Assembly: GCA_040754375.1 (NCBI GenBank)
Contig: JBFMCT010000025.1
Span: 1-48,023 of the forward strand
Reading direction: 5' to 3'
Length of the DNA stretch: 48,023 nt
Source of the DNA: Actinomycetota bacterium
Lineage (GTDB): Bacteria; Actinomycetota; Acidimicrobiia; Acidimicrobiales; AC-14
Below, piece after piece: positions 29,565 through 38,554 of this stretch. The notes beneath the pieces were generated by a model. The model was given only the letters and a program-made list of their open reading frames with translations. It was not told the DNA's origin and did not search any database. Made by a program: the position numbers and the translations under genes. Positions within the stretch are counted from its first letter, which is position 1. Each line of letters starts with the position of its first letter.

Positions 29565-32477
29565 TCAGCCGGTGTTGCGCAGGCCGTTGGCGATGCCGTT
29601 GATGGTCAGGAGCAGGGCCCGGTCGAGCTCGGGGTCGGAACGCATGGAGTTGCGGATGCGCGACAGCAGCGAGACCTGGAGGTAGCTGATGGGGTCGAGG
29701 TAGGCGTTGCGGACCTCGAGGGTGCGCTGGAGCAGGGGATGGTTGTCGAGCAACCGGCGTTCACCGGTAAGAGCCAGCACCTCGGTGACCGTGCGCCGGT
29801 GCTCGTCGACGATCACCTCGAACAGGTCGTGCAGGGCCGGTGGGACCAGGCGCTCGACGTAGCGGCGGGCGATGGCCAGGTCGGTCTTGAACAGCACCAT
29901 CTCCACGTTGGACACGAACGTCCGGAAGAAGTGCCAGTCGCGGTACATGGCCCCCAGCCGCTCCGACCAGCCCTCGGCCCGGGCGCGGGCCAGGCCCGAG
30001 CCGACCCCGAACCACCCGGGCACGACCTGGCGGGACTGGGTCCACCCGAAGACCCAGGGGATGGCCCGCAGGGACACCAGCCCGCCCGCGCCCGCACCCT
30101 CGGCCCGGCGGATGGGACGGGAGCCGATGTTGAGGGCGGCCAGCTCCTCGACGGGGGTGGAGGCCCGGAAGTACTCGACCAGCCGGGGGTCGTCGACCAG
30201 GGCCCGGTAGGACACCAGCGCCCCCTCGGAGACGACGTCCATGACCGCGTCCCACTCGTCGATCACGCTCAGGGGGACCCTCGACTCACGGTGGAGCAGC
30301 GACGCCCGCAGGACGGCCGCGGTGGCCACCTCCAGGTTGCGGCGGGCCAGGGTGGGCAGGCCGTACTTGTCGGAGATGACCTCGCCCTGCTCGGTGATCT
30401 TGATGGCGCCGTCGAGCGTCCCGTAGGGCTGGGCCAGAATGGCGTCGCCCGTGGGGCCCCCGCCCCGGCCCACGGTGCCGCCCCGCCCGTGGAACAGGCG
30501 CAGGTGCACGCCGTGGTGGCGGGCCACGTCCCGCAGGGCCCGCTGGGCCCGGTGGATCTCCCAGATCGAAGTCGTGATGCCGACGTCCTTGTTGGAGTCC
30601 GAGTAACCGAGCATGACCTCCTGCCCGTCGCCCCGCAGGCGCACGAGCTGGCGATAGCCCGGGTCGGCGAGTAGCTCGGCCAGGATCGGTCCGGCCCGGC
30701 GTAGCTCGGTGACCGTCTCCAGCAGGGGGACGAACCCGATGCGGGCGATGCCTGCTCCCAGGTCGACCAGGCCCGCCTCCCGGGCCAGCACGCAGGCCGC
30801 CAGCACGTCGCCCGGCCCCCGGGTCATGGAGATCACATAGCTCTCGATGGACTCGTCGCCGAACACGTCGAGGGCCTCCCGCACGGCCTCGAAAAGGCGC
30901 AGCACGTCCCCGGCGTCGCCCACCAGGCGAGTGGCCGGCGACGTGAGGGGCCGCGCCCGGCGCAGCTCGGCCGACAGGACGGCCTGGCGCTCGGCCGGTG
31001 CCAAGTCCCGGTAGGCGGTCCGGTCGCCGGTGCCCTCGCCGGCGCCCTCGCCGGTGCCCTCGCCGGTGCCCTCGCCGGTCCCCTCGCCGGTGCCCTCGCC
31101 GGTGGCGGCCAAGGCCAGGCGTTCGAAGACCGACGACAGGGCCCGGTGGTGGACCTCGCTGTGTTCGCGGATGTCCATCGTGGCCAGCCCCATGCCGAAG
31201 GCGGCCGCCACCCGCAAGACCCGGTCGAGGCTGCCCCGGGCGGTCAGCTCCCCGCCGTTGTCGACCAATGACTCCCGCATGACCTCGAGATCGTCGAGCA
31301 GGGCGGCCGTGTCGGCGTACTCCAGGCCGGGCCGGGGTGGGGCACCCTCGGCCAGGCGGTGGCGGGTGTTGCGCAGCCGCTGGAGCACGTATGAGCACTT
31401 CAGCCGGTAGGGCTCCTCGGCGTTGAGGTTGCCGAACTGGGCGTAGACCTCGGGCAGCAGCGCCCGGTCGATGGCCAGGCTGGAGCGCAGCCCGGGCGAC
31501 ACCCCCACCACCCGTGTCGAACTGCTGAGGCGGGCGATCAGGTCCTCCACAGCCACGGCCAGGTTGCGCAGGGCCATCTCCCGCAGCAGGCGGAGCACGT
31601 CGAGGGTCACCTCGGGCGTGACCGACGGGTTACCGTCACGGTCACCCCCGACCCACGTGCCGAACCGGATCGGCCGCGCGCCCGGCGGTAGCTCCACGCC
31701 GGCCCGGGCCAAGTGGGCGGCCATGTCGGCCAGCAGGTCGGGCACGACCCCGGTGAAAAGCTCGTCGAGGTAGAACATCACCGAGCGGGCCTCGTCGACC
31801 GGCCCCGGACGCTCCCGGCGCAGCTCGTCTGTCTGCCAGATCAGGTCGACGACCTCGGCGATCTCCCGTTCGGCCCGGCGGCGGTCGTCCTCGGAAGCCC
31901 GGGGGTTCGACCGTTGCTCGAGGAGGCGGGCCAGGCGCCGGCGCTGGGTCAGGATCGACTGGCGCACGGCCTCGGTGGGGTGGGCGGTGAACACCAGGCG
32001 TAGCTCCAGGCGCCCCATGAGCTCTTCGAGCTCGGCGGTGGTGACCCCCGAGGCCACCATGTCGTCGACGGCCGTGCCGATGGGCCCCTCGTCCCCCCAA
32101 GGATGGGAACGCTCGTCGGCCCGGTGGACCTGCTCGGCGATATTGGCCAGGTGGAAGTACGAGGAGAAGGCCCGCACGAGCAAGGTGGCCGTGTGCAGGT
32201 CGGTCCCCGACAGGAGGGCGTCGAGCTGGGCCGCAGCCGAGGCCGACGACGGGGACGAGCGCCGGGTGGCCTTGCTCAGCCGGCGGACCCGCTCGACCAT
32301 GTCGAGCACGGCCTGGCCCTCGTGGCGGACGATGGTCTCGCCCAGCAGGCGGCCGAGCAGGCGGATGTCCCGGCGCAGGGCGGCTCCCAGCGGTGCCCGG
32401 TCGCCCCCCTGGACGGCCAGGGCCGACAGCGCGGGCGCGTCCTCGGGCGCGGAGGGGTCGGCTACCGGGTCGCTCAT
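29565..32477 (-). CDS. ppc: Phosphoenolpyruvate carboxylase
   Basis: 970 residues from ATG at 32477 (MSDPVADPSAPEDAPAL). Catalytic motifs: FTAHPTEAVRQSIL (His166), GGDRDGNPSVTPEV, LLGYSDSNKD-type segment and LFHGRGGTVGRGGGPT; the C-terminus ends RNTG as usual. It carboxylates PEP to oxaloacetate. Residues about 458-482 are a run of GTGEGTGEG made by a 12-base repeat, an expansion absent from typical enzymes. A start far upstream (32879) would add an unrelated Arg/Pro-rich stretch and is rejected. Confidence 0.97.
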   Translation of the reverse strand: MSDPVADPSAPEDAPALSALAVQGGDRAPLGAALRRDIRLLGRLLGETIVRHEGQAVLDMVERVRRLSKATRRSSPSSASAAAQLDALLSGTDLHTATLLVRAFSSYFHLANIAEQVHRADERSHPWGDEGPIGTAVDDMVASGVTTAELEELMGRLELRLVFTAHPTEAVRQSILTQRRRLARLLEQRSNPRASEDDRRRAEREIAEVVDLIWQTDELRRERPGPVDEARSVMFYLDELFTGVVPDLLADMAAHLARAGVELPPGARPIRFGTWVGGDRDGNPSVTPEVTLDVLRLLREMALRNLAVAVEDLIARLSSSTRVVGVSPGLRSSLAIDRALLPEVYAQFGNLNAEEPYRLKCSYVLQRLRNTRHRLAEGAPPRPGLEYADTAALLDDLEVMRESLVDNGGELTARGSLDRVLRVAAAFGMGLATMDIREHSEVHHRALSSVFERLALAATGEGTGEGTGEGTGEGTGEGAGEGTGDRTAYRDLAPAERQAVLSAELRRARPLTSPATRLVGDAGDVLRLFEAVREALDVFGDESIESYVISMTRGPGDVLAACVLAREAGLVDLGAGIARIGFVPLLETVTELRRAGPILAELLADPGYRQLVRLRGDGQEVMLGYSDSNKDVGITTSIWEIHRAQRALRDVARHHGVHLRLFHGRGGTVGRGGGPTGDAILAQPYGTLDGAIKITEQGEVISDKYGLPTLARRNLEVATAAVLRASLLHRESRVPLSVIDEWDAVMDVVSEGALVSYRALVDDPRLVEYFRASTPVEELAALNIGSRPIRRAEGAGAGGLVSLRAIPWVFGWTQSRQVVPGWFGVGSGLARARAEGWSERLGAMYRDWHFFRTFVSNVEMVLFKTDLAIARRYVERLVPPALHDLFEVIVDEHRRTVTEVLALTGERRLLDNHPLLQRTLEVRNAYLDPISYLQVSLLSRIRNSMRSDPELDRALLLTINGIANGLRNTG
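31033..31104. repeat. 12-bp tandem repeat inside ppc
   Basis: Six units of CCCTCGCCGGTG (one with GCG and one with GTC at the end), in frame, encoding Gly-Thr/Ala-Gly-Glu on the minus strand. Such arrays change length easily. Confidence 0.9.
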
Positions 32478-32643
32478 CGGGCCCAGGCTACGAGAGCGGA
32501 GCCAGGCCCCCCGCAATCCGGCCCGCCCCGGCGAACGGGCGCGCCCCCGGCTGACCGGCCTCCCGGCGACCCGGCCCCCGGCAGTCCGGGCTCGGCGAAC
32601 CGAGCCTGGCGAACCAGCCCCCGGCGACTCGGTCCCGGCCACC
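32478..32643. other. Intergenic region between ppc and the MBL gene
   Basis: GC-rich with loosely repeated CCCCGGCGA-type units. It contains the hairpin at 32589-32606. The ppc promoter must lie here, but no confident boxes are seen. Confidence 0.4.
32589..32606 (-). terminator. 7-bp hairpin with TTCG tetraloop
   Basis: GGCTCGG and CCGAGCC with loop CGAA on the plus strand; on the minus strand the loop is TTCG, an exceptionally stable tetraloop. It sits 38 bases past the stop of the MBL gene and so would end the dehydrogenase-MBL operon. Confidence 0.6.
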
Positions 32644-33279
32644 TCAGTGGCCCCGGGCCACCCACTCCCCCAGGTGGGGGGCCTCGGCCCCGATGGTGGT
32701 GGAGTTGCCGTGGCCGGTGTGCACGACGGTCTCGGGGGGCAGGCCCAGGAGGCGGTCACGCACCGAGGCGATGATCGTCGGGAAGTGGCTGAAGCTGCGG
32801 CTGGTATTGCCCGGCCCTCCCTCGAACAGGGTGTCGCCGCTGAAAAGGTGGCCGGCCCCGTCGTAGAAGCAGCACCCACCCGGGCTGTGGCCCGGGGTGT
32901 GGATGGCGGTCAGCTCGACGCCTCCGCCGGTGATGACCTGGCCGTCGGCCAGCCAGTGGGTGGGCATGGCCGCCGGGTAGACCTGGCGCCACAGCATCGT
33001 GTCCTCGGGGTGGAGCCAGACGGGGGGGCTGCCCACGTCCTCGGCCAGGGGCAAGGCGGCATTGATGTGGTCGTTGTGGCCGTGGGTCAGCACGATGGCG
33101 GTCACCCGGCGTCCGGCCACGGCCTCCACGATGGGCCCGACCTCGTGGGCCGCGTCGACCACGATCACCTCGTTCTCGTCGCCCACCAGCCAGACGTTGT
33201 TCTCGACCTCCCACTGCTGGCCGTCGAGGGCGAACACGCCCGAGGTGACCACCCGCTCGATCCCCGGTCCGGGAGCCAT
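32644..33279 (-). CDS. MBL-fold hydrolase, mycothiol-formaldehyde pathway partner
   Basis: 211 residues from the ATG at 33279, one base overlapping the dehydrogenase stop. The metallo-beta-lactamase metal motif is HGHNDH (66-71), with IHTPGHSPGG, FSGDTLF and VHTGHG supplying the other ligands. Mycobacteria carry an equivalent pair (Rv2259/Rv2260), where the MBL protein is thought to act after S-(hydroxymethyl)mycothiol oxidation, possibly on the thioester product. The same role is inferred here. Confidence 0.85.
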   Translation of the reverse strand: MAPGPGIERVVTSGVFALDGQQWEVENNVWLVGDENEVIVVDAAHEVGPIVEAVAGRRVTAIVLTHGHNDHINAALPLAEDVGSPPVWLHPEDTMLWRQVYPAAMPTHWLADGQVITGGGVELTAIHTPGHSPGGCCFYDGAGHLFSGDTLFEGGPGNTSRSFSHFPTIIASVRDRLLGLPPETVVHTGHGNSTTIGAEAPHLGEWVARGH

Positions 33280-34379
33280 CAGCCGGCCGCCTCGGCGAAC
33301 ACGACCACCGAGCGCAGCACCTCGCCCCGCTCCATGCGCCCGAAGGCGTCCTCGATCTCGTCGAGGCCGATGGTCTCGGTCACGAACCGGTTGAGCGGCA
33401 GCCGCCCCTGGAGGTAGAGGTCGATCATCACCGGGAAGTCGCGCGAAGGCAGGCAGTCGCCGTACCAGCTCGGCCGCAGGCGTCCGCCCCGCCCGAAGAA
33501 CTCGATCATGGGCAGGTCGATGCGCATGTCGGGGCTGGGCACGCCCACCTGTACGAGGGTGCCGGCCAGGTCGCGGGCATAGAACGCCTGCTCCATGACC
33601 TTGGGGTGGCCCACGGCCTCGATGCACACGTCGGCCCCGAACCCGCCGGTTATCTGGCGGACGGCCTCGACGGGGTCCTCCTCGTCGGCGTTGACCGTGT
33701 GGGTGGCCCCGAACCCCCGGGCCCACTCCAGCTTCTTGGCCACCCGGTCCACGGCGATGATCTTGGTGGCCCCGGCCAGGCGGGCGCCGGCGATGGCGGC
33801 GTCGCCCACCCCCCCGCAGCCGAACACGGCCACCGAGTCGCCCCGGCCCACCTCGCCGGTGAACAGGGCGGCCCCCAGGCCGGCCATGACCCCGCAGCCC
33901 AGCAGCCCGGCCACCTCGGGGGGCGCGGCGGCGTCCACGGGCGTGCACTGGCCGGCGGCCACCAAGGTGCGTTCGGCGAAGGCCCCGATGCCCAGGGCCG
34001 GCGACAGGGGCGTCCCGTCGGCCAGCGTCATCTTCTGGGTGGCGTTGTGGGTGGCGAAGCAGTACCACGGCCGGCCCCGCAGGCAGGCCCGGCACTGGCC
34101 GCACACCGCCCGCCAGTTGAGGACCACGAAGTCGCCGGGCCGGGGCGACGTGACCCCCGGGCCCACGGCCTCCACGAAGCCGGCTGCCTCGTGGCCCAGC
34201 AGGAACGGGAAGTCGTCGTTGATGGCCCCCTGGCGGTAGTGCAAGTCGGTGTGGCACACCCCGCAGGCCTGCACCCGCACCAGGGCCTCGCCCGGCCCCG
34301 GGTCGGGCACCAGCACCGTCTGCACGCCTACCGCCTCGCCCTTGGCCCTGGCCACCACGGCCCGCACCTCGTGCACCAT
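33279..34379 (-). CDS. S-(hydroxymethyl)mycothiol dehydrogenase (zinc alcohol dehydrogenase family)
   Basis: 366 residues, ATG at 34379 with AGGAGG six bases upstream. The catalytic zinc site uses Cys42 (ACGVCHTD), His63-Glu64 (GHE) and Cys in [10 protein letters not shown]. The structural zinc has Cys93, 96, 99 and 107 ([15 protein letters not shown]). The NAD(P) motif is [15 protein letters not shown]. Similarity to mycothiol-dependent formaldehyde dehydrogenases (AdhE2/MscR) and the coupled MBL gene support this assignment over a simple alcohol dehydrogenase. It would oxidise the adduct of formaldehyde with mycothiol. Confidence 0.85.
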   Translation of the reverse strand: MVHEVRAVVARAKGEAVGVQTVLVPDPGPGEALVRVQACGVCHTDLHYRQGAINDDFPFLLGHEAAGFVEAVGPGVTSPRPGDFVVLNWRAVCGQCRACLRGRPWYCFATHNATQKMTLADGTPLSPALGIGAFAERTLVAAGQCTPVDAAAPPEVAGLLGCGVMAGLGAALFTGEVGRGDSVAVFGCGGVGDAAIAGARLAGATKIIAVDRVAKKLEWARGFGATHTVNADEEDPVEAVRQITGGFGADVCIEAVGHPKVMEQAFYARDLAGTLVQVGVPSPDMRIDLPMIEFFGRGGRLRPSWYGDCLPSRDFPVMIDLYLQGRLPLNRFVTETIGLDEIEDAFGRMERGEVLRSVVVFAEAAG

Positions 34380-34502
34380 GGGACACCTCCTTCTGTGGCC
34401 AGCCACCTTACGGTGACCACCCGAGACCGGGGTCGCGACAGGCGCCGCCGGGGCCGGCCCCGCACTACGCTGGCCGCCCCGGTGTCCTACGAAGGGAGCT
34501 GC

Positions 34503-34739
34503 ATGGCTGTCAGCGCGTACGTGCTCGTACAGACCGAGGTGGGCAAGGCGGCCCAGGTCGCCGACGAGGTCTCGAAGATCGACGGCGTGGTCTCGGCCGA
34601 GGACGTGACCGGTCCCTACGACGTGATCGTCCGGGCTGAGGCGGGCACGATGGACGACCTCGGGCGCCTGGTCGTGAGCCGCGTGCAGCTCATCGACGGC
34701 ATCACCCGCACCCTCACCTGCCCAGTCGTCCACCTGTAG
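34503..34739 (+). CDS. Stand-alone AsnC/Lrp ligand-binding domain protein
   Basis: 78 residues, ATG at 34503 with GAAGGGAG upstream. [20 protein letters not shown] and [20 protein letters not shown] form the RAM/ACT-like dimerisation domain of Lrp regulators, without any helix-turn-helix. Such small proteins may sense amino acids or modify full-length Lrp partners. It diverges from the dehydrogenase and overlaps the tail of ddl by 26 bases on the opposite strand. Confidence 0.85.
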   Translation: MAVSAYVLVQTEVGKAAQVADEVSKIDGVVSAEDVTGPYDVIVRAEAGTMDDLGRLVVSRVQLIDGITRTLTCPVVHL

Positions 34740-35829
34740 TCCGGGGGCGGCCGGTGCGGGCCGAGCGGCGGGTGTGGCGCTCGAGGGCCAGCTCGACGAG
34801 GCGGTCGAGCAGGCGGGGGTAGGCCAAGCCCGAGGCCTCCCACATCCGGGGGTACATCGAGATGGGCGTGAAGCCGGGGATGGTGTTGACCTCGTTGACC
34901 ACCAGCCCTCGGCCCCCCTCGTCGAAGAAGAAGTCGACGCGCGCCATGCCCTCGGCCCGGACGGCCCTGAAGGCGGCCACCGACAGGCGCTGCACCTCGG
35001 CGGTGACCGCCTCGGATAGGGGCGCGGGCACCAGCAGTTCGGCCGTGCCCGCTTCGTACTTGTCCTCGTAGTCGTAGAACGGGCGGCTGGGGCGCACCTC
35101 GCCGGGCACCGAAGCCCGCGGGTCGAGGTCGCCGAGGACCCCGCACTCGATCTCCCGGCCGGTGACGGCCTCCTCCACCAGCACCCACTCGTCGTAGGCC
35201 AGGGCGGTGGCCAGGGCAGCCGCCAGTTCACCGGCGTCCCCGGCCATCGACACCCCCACCGACGACCCCAGGTTGGCGGGCTTGACGAACACCGGCCAGC
35301 CCAGGGCGGCCTCCACGTCGGCGGCCACGGCCGCGGGCGTGGTGGCCGCCAGCTCGTTCTCCCGGAAGGGCAGGTAGTGGGCCACGGCCAGCCCGGCCTC
35401 GGCCAGCAGCCGCTTGGCCACGACCTTGTCCATGGCGGCCGCCGAGCCGAGGACCCCCGAGCCCACGTAGGGCACCCCCGCCACCTCCAGCAGGCCCTGC
35501 ACGGTGCCGTCCTCGCCGAAGGGGCCGTGCAGCAGGGGCAGCACGACCGTCGGCTGGCCGCCAGGACCGGGGGCGACGGCCGCCAGCGGGTCGAGGGTGG
35601 GGCCGGCCGCCTCCAGGGCGGGGGGCAGCGGGGCGCCGGTGGCCAGCAGGCGGGCGGCCTCCTCGGCCCGTACCCACCGGCCCTCGGCGGTGATGCCCAC
35701 GGGCACGATGTCGTACCGGCCTCGGTCGAGGGCGCGCAGGGCCGAGACGGCCGACACGCAGGACACGTCGTGCTCGGCCGACCTTCCGCCGAACAGCACG
35801 ACCAGCGTGACCCGCCCGGCCCCGGCCAC
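34714..35829 (-). CDS. ddl: D-alanine-D-alanine ligase
   Basis: 371 residues from GTG at 35829, just after the stop of the upstream membrane protein. [20 protein letters not shown] is the Ddl N-terminus; [31 protein letters not shown] and the metal segment [20 protein letters not shown] followed by GFTPISMYP complete the ATP-grasp fold. It makes the D-Ala-D-Ala dipeptide of peptidoglycan. It is third in a PIG-L, membrane protein, ddl unit with overlapping junctions. Confidence 0.95.
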   Translation of the reverse strand: MAGAGRVTLVVLFGGRSAEHDVSCVSAVSALRALDRGRYDIVPVGITAEGRWVRAEEAARLLATGAPLPPALEAAGPTLDPLAAVAPGPGGQPTVVLPLLHGPFGEDGTVQGLLEVAGVPYVGSGVLGSAAAMDKVVAKRLLAEAGLAVAHYLPFRENELAATTPAAVAADVEAALGWPVFVKPANLGSSVGVSMAGDAGELAAALATALAYDEWVLVEEAVTGREIECGVLGDLDPRASVPGEVRPSRPFYDYEDKYEAGTAELLVPAPLSEAVTAEVQRLSVAAFRAVRAEGMARVDFFFDEGGRGLVVNEVNTIPGFTPISMYPRMWEASGLAYPRLLDRLVELALERHTRRSARTGRPRTTGGRLGR

Positions 35830-35830
35830 C

Positions 35831-36202
35831 TCAGACCGGCCCCAGGAGCAGGGCCCGGATCCCGAGGCCCATGACGAACAGCCCGCCCAGGCCGTAGAGG
35901 GTGTACAGCCGGTGCTGCATCTGCTGGCGGTAGGAGTAGATGATCCCCACGGCGATGATGGCCACGAACCCGTAGAACATGTGGAACTGGTCGACGACGA
36001 CACCCTGGCCCGCGACCAGGACCACGCCCAGGACCACCTGGACGAACACGGCCACCTGGGCGAAGGCGGTGAACCACCACAGGGCCCGGTGGCGCAGCGA
36101 CGGCCACTGGCCGGCCCCCAGCGCCCACAGGCCGGCCAGGCCGTTACCCACGATCATCACCCACGACCAGCCCTCGTGTACGGCCCGCAGCGAGACGGTC
36201 AA
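35831..36202 (-). CDS. Four-helix membrane protein
   Basis: 123 residues with about four membrane segments (14-32, 42-62, 70-90, 100-120), conserved HMFYGF and YSYRQQM motifs between them. Its start overlaps the end of the PIG-L gene and its stop is next to the ddl start. I recognise it only as a conserved actinobacterial integral membrane protein; function unknown. Confidence 0.7.
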   Translation of the reverse strand: MTVSLRAVHEGWSWVMIVGNGLAGLWALGAGQWPSLRHRALWWFTAFAQVAVFVQVVLGVVLVAGQGVVVDQFHMFYGFVAIIAVGIIYSYRQQMQHRLYTLYGLGGLFVMGLGIRALLLGPV

Positions 36203-36996
36203 AGCCCGGCGAACAGGTCGTTCTGGCCCGCCTGGGCGGGGTCGCCGCAGAAGATGTACTCCTCCTCGCCGAAGGCGGCCACGAACTGCTCGACGGGCAT
36301 AGCCAGGAAGAACGACTCCTCGGTGATCTGGCTGGCGTGGGCCGCCATGGCCCGGCGCTTGACGTCGATGTAGTCCCGAACGTCGACCCTGGTGGTGATG
36401 CGCTCGGCGGGGACGCCCAGGTTCAGGTCATCGAGGTTCAGGTCGCCCGGCAGGTCAGGGTCGCCCCGCTCCATGGCCTCGGCGAACAGGGCCCGGATGC
36501 GGTCCTGGTCGATGGAGCTCATGTAGACCCGGGGCGTGCCCGCCAGCTCGGCCGCCCGCACGCCCACCCGGTGGACCTGCACGTGGTCGGGGTGGCCGTA
36601 CACCCCGTTCTCGTCGTAGATCGTCAGGACATCGGCCCCCTCCTCGGTGAGGATGGAGGCGAGGCGCCCGGCGGCCTCCTCGACGTCCGCCTGCCAGAAG
36701 GACTCGGGGGCGTCGTTCTCGGGGGTACCGACCATGCCCGAGTCGACGTAACCCAGGAACTCGACCCGGGTCGCGCCCAGCACCTTGGCGGCTTCGTGGG
36801 TTTCGGCCACCCGGCGCTGCCACAGGGGCTCGCCGGGGCTCAGGTAACCCTCGGCCACCTCGCCGTGCTCGCCCCTGGTGGCCACGACCAGCACCACGCG
36901 GTGGCCGGCCTCGGCCGCCTTGGCCATGGTGCCTCCGGTGGCGATGGCCTCGTCGTCAGGATGGGCGTGGAACACCACCAGGGTCCGCGGCGTCAT
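36199..36996 (-). CDS. PIG-L/LmbE-family deacetylase (mycothiol amidase-like)
   Basis: 265 residues from the ATG at 36996. The zinc motif is VVFHAHPDDE (His12, Asp15) with GHPDHVQVHR further on; IYDENGVYGHPDH closely follows the pattern of mycothiol S-conjugate amidase (Mca) and MshB. It probably removes acetyl or amide groups from a sugar-linked substrate. Given the mycothiol-type dehydrogenase 2 kb away, a mycothiol role is plausible but unproven. It heads the unit with the membrane protein and ddl. Confidence 0.8.
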   Translation of the reverse strand: MTPRTLVVFHAHPDDEAIATGGTMAKAAEAGHRVVLVVATRGEHGEVAEGYLSPGEPLWQRRVAETHEAAKVLGATRVEFLGYVDSGMVGTPENDAPESFWQADVEEAAGRLASILTEEGADVLTIYDENGVYGHPDHVQVHRVGVRAAELAGTPRVYMSSIDQDRIRALFAEAMERGDPDLPGDLNLDDLNLGVPAERITTRVDVRDYIDVKRRAMAAHASQITEESFFLAMPVEQFVAAFGEEEYIFCGDPAQAGQNDLFAGL

Positions 36997-37047
36997 GGGC
37001 TGAACGCTACCCGGCCCGCCACGATGGGCCCTGATGGTGAGGCCTGT

Positions 37048-37081
37048 CTTGCCACGGGGGCTGCGCCCCCGGCGCGGCAAG
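37048..37081. promoter_or_regulatory. Nested inverted repeat in the divergent promoter region
   Basis: CTTGCC (37048-37053) pairs with GGCAAG (37076-37081), and inside it GGGGGC (37056-37061) pairs with GCCCCC (37065-37070). It lies just before TATCTT (37086-37091), the likely -10 of the GH1 gene at 37100. It may be a regulator site for the sugar operon. Confidence 0.45.
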
Positions 37082-37099
37082 CGCGTATCTTCTTGGGCC

Positions 37100-38554
37100 A
37101 TGGCCCTGCCGGACGGCTTCCGCTTGGGCGTAGCCATGTCGGGGGGCCAGACCGAGGGCGGGTTCAACGGCCCCGGCCAGCCGGCCAACAACTGGTGGGA
37201 CTGGGAGCAGCAGGGCCGGGTGCCCCGGGCTGGTCCCGCCCTCGAGCTGTGGTCGCGTTACGAGCACGTCCTCGACCGGGCAGTGGCCGCCGGCTGCGGC
37301 ACGGTCCGCCTGTCGGTCGAATGGGCCCGCTGCGAGCCCTACCCGGGGCGCATCGACGAGGACGCCTTCGCCCGCTACCGGGCCATCCTGGCGGCGTGCC
37401 ACGACCGCGGCCTCGAACCCGTTCTCGCCCTCCACCACTTCACCCACCCCCGGTGGCTGGGGCCGGACTTCTGGCTGCAGTTGGGCTCACCCGACCGGTT
37501 CGGGCAGTGGGCCGGCGCGGTGGCGGCCCGCCTCGGGGACCTGTGCCGGCACTGGTTCACGGTCAACGAACCCAACGTGCTCGCCTTCCAGAGCTGGTTC
37601 ACCGGGGCCATGCCCCCGGGCCGGGTGGGGCGCACGGGCGACGTCGTGCGGGCCCTGGGCCACTTGCTGGCCGGCCACGTGCTGGCCTACCGGGCGGTCC
37701 ACCACCACCAGCCCGACGCGGTCGTGACCACCAACAACCACGCCCTGTCGGTCTACGAGCTCGACCGGCTGTCGACCGACGTGCTGCTGGCCCGGTGGCG
37801 AGGGGTCGAGCGGGGCGACCTGCGGGCCTGGCTGGCCGAGCGCCGCCGGGCCTACCACGCAGCCGTACCCGCCCCCGGCCTCGTCGAGGGGGCCCAGCGG
37901 CGGGTAGCAGCCAGCATCCTGCGCCTCGACCAGGCCTTCCCCCGGGCCGTGTCCGAGGTCTACTCGGGGCCCGACCACCGGCCCCTCGACGTGGTGGCCT
38001 TCAACTTCTACGACCCGGTGGTGGGCCACCGCCTGCGCCTGCCCGGGCGGCGCACGGCCGGCGGGCGGGCATGGACGCCGTTGCGCCAGATCTGGGACGA
38101 CACCGTCGACCCCGACGCCCTGGCCCTGTACTGCCGGCTCAACCACGAGCCCGGCCTCGACCTGTGGGTGGCCGAGAACGGCCTGTGCAACCGGGTGGTC
38201 GACGGCTACGCCGTCCCCCGCACCGACGGCTGGGACCGGGTCTCGTTCCTGCGGGCCAACCTGGCGGCCGTCGAGGGGGTGGCGGCCTCGGGGGTGCCCG
38301 TGACCCGCTACTTCCACTGGTCGCTGGCCGACAACTACGAGTGGGGCAGCTACCAGCACCGCTTCGGCCTCTACCGGGTCGACCAGGTGCCCGGGGCCAG
38401 TCCCGTGTGGCACGACCTCGACGCCTTCGGCCACGACGCCGCCGGTGAGTACCGCCTCCTGGCCGGAACGGGCGGGCCGGGACCACAAAACCTGCGCGGG
38501 AACCGTGGGCGAAACGCCCACGGTTCCCGCGCAGGTTTCAGAGCGGGCCGGTGA
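37100..38554 (+). CDS. Glycoside hydrolase family 1 beta-glycosidase
   Basis: 484 residues, no signal peptide, so intracellular. The acid/base is Glu157 (FTVNEPN) and the nucleophile Glu359 (DLWVAENGL). The aglycone Trp region is YFHWSLADNYEWGSYQHRFG. It hydrolyses beta-glucosides or beta-galactosides; the coupled galT gene makes galactosides attractive. The final residues, about 463-480 (NLRGNRGRNAHGSRAGF), are encoded by a REP-like palindrome, so the natural end was probably shortened or replaced when the repeat arrived. The stop overlaps galT as GTGA. Confidence 0.93.
   Translation: MALPDGFRLGVAMSGGQTEGGFNGPGQPANNWWDWEQQGRVPRAGPALELWSRYEHVLDRAVAAGCGTVRLSVEWARCEPYPGRIDEDAFARYRAILAACHDRGLEPVLALHHFTHPRWLGPDFWLQLGSPDRFGQWAGAVAARLGDLCRHWFTVNEPNVLAFQSWFTGAMPPGRVGRTGDVVRALGHLLAGHVLAYRAVHHHQPDAVVTTNNHALSVYELDRLSTDVLLARWRGVERGDLRAWLAERRRAYHAAVPAPGLVEGAQRRVAASILRLDQAFPRAVSEVYSGPDHRPLDVVAFNFYDPVVGHRLRLPGRRTAGGRAWTPLRQIWDDTVDPDALALYCRLNHEPGLDLWVAENGLCNRVVDGYAVPRTDGWDRVSFLRANLAAVEGVAASGVPVTRYFHWSLADNYEWGSYQHRFGLYRVDQVPGASPVWHDLDAFGHDAAGEYRLLAGTGGPGPQNLRGNRGRNAHGSRAGFRAGR
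38488..38538. repeat. REP-like palindrome, copy 5, inside coding sequence
   Basis: Arms 38488-38511 and 38515-38538 (AAACCTGCGCGGGAACCGTG outward), nearly perfect. The loop is AAA, the reverse of TTT in copies 1-4, so this copy lies in opposite orientation. It is in frame with the GH1 gene and supplies its tail, twelve bases before the galT start. Confidence 0.9.

Noticed and set aside
32478-32879. Long N-terminal extension of PEP carboxylase from 32879
   Set aside because: The extra 134 residues are Arg/Pro/Gly-rich, overlap the MBL gene on the same strand, and PEPC homology begins right after the ATG at 32477.
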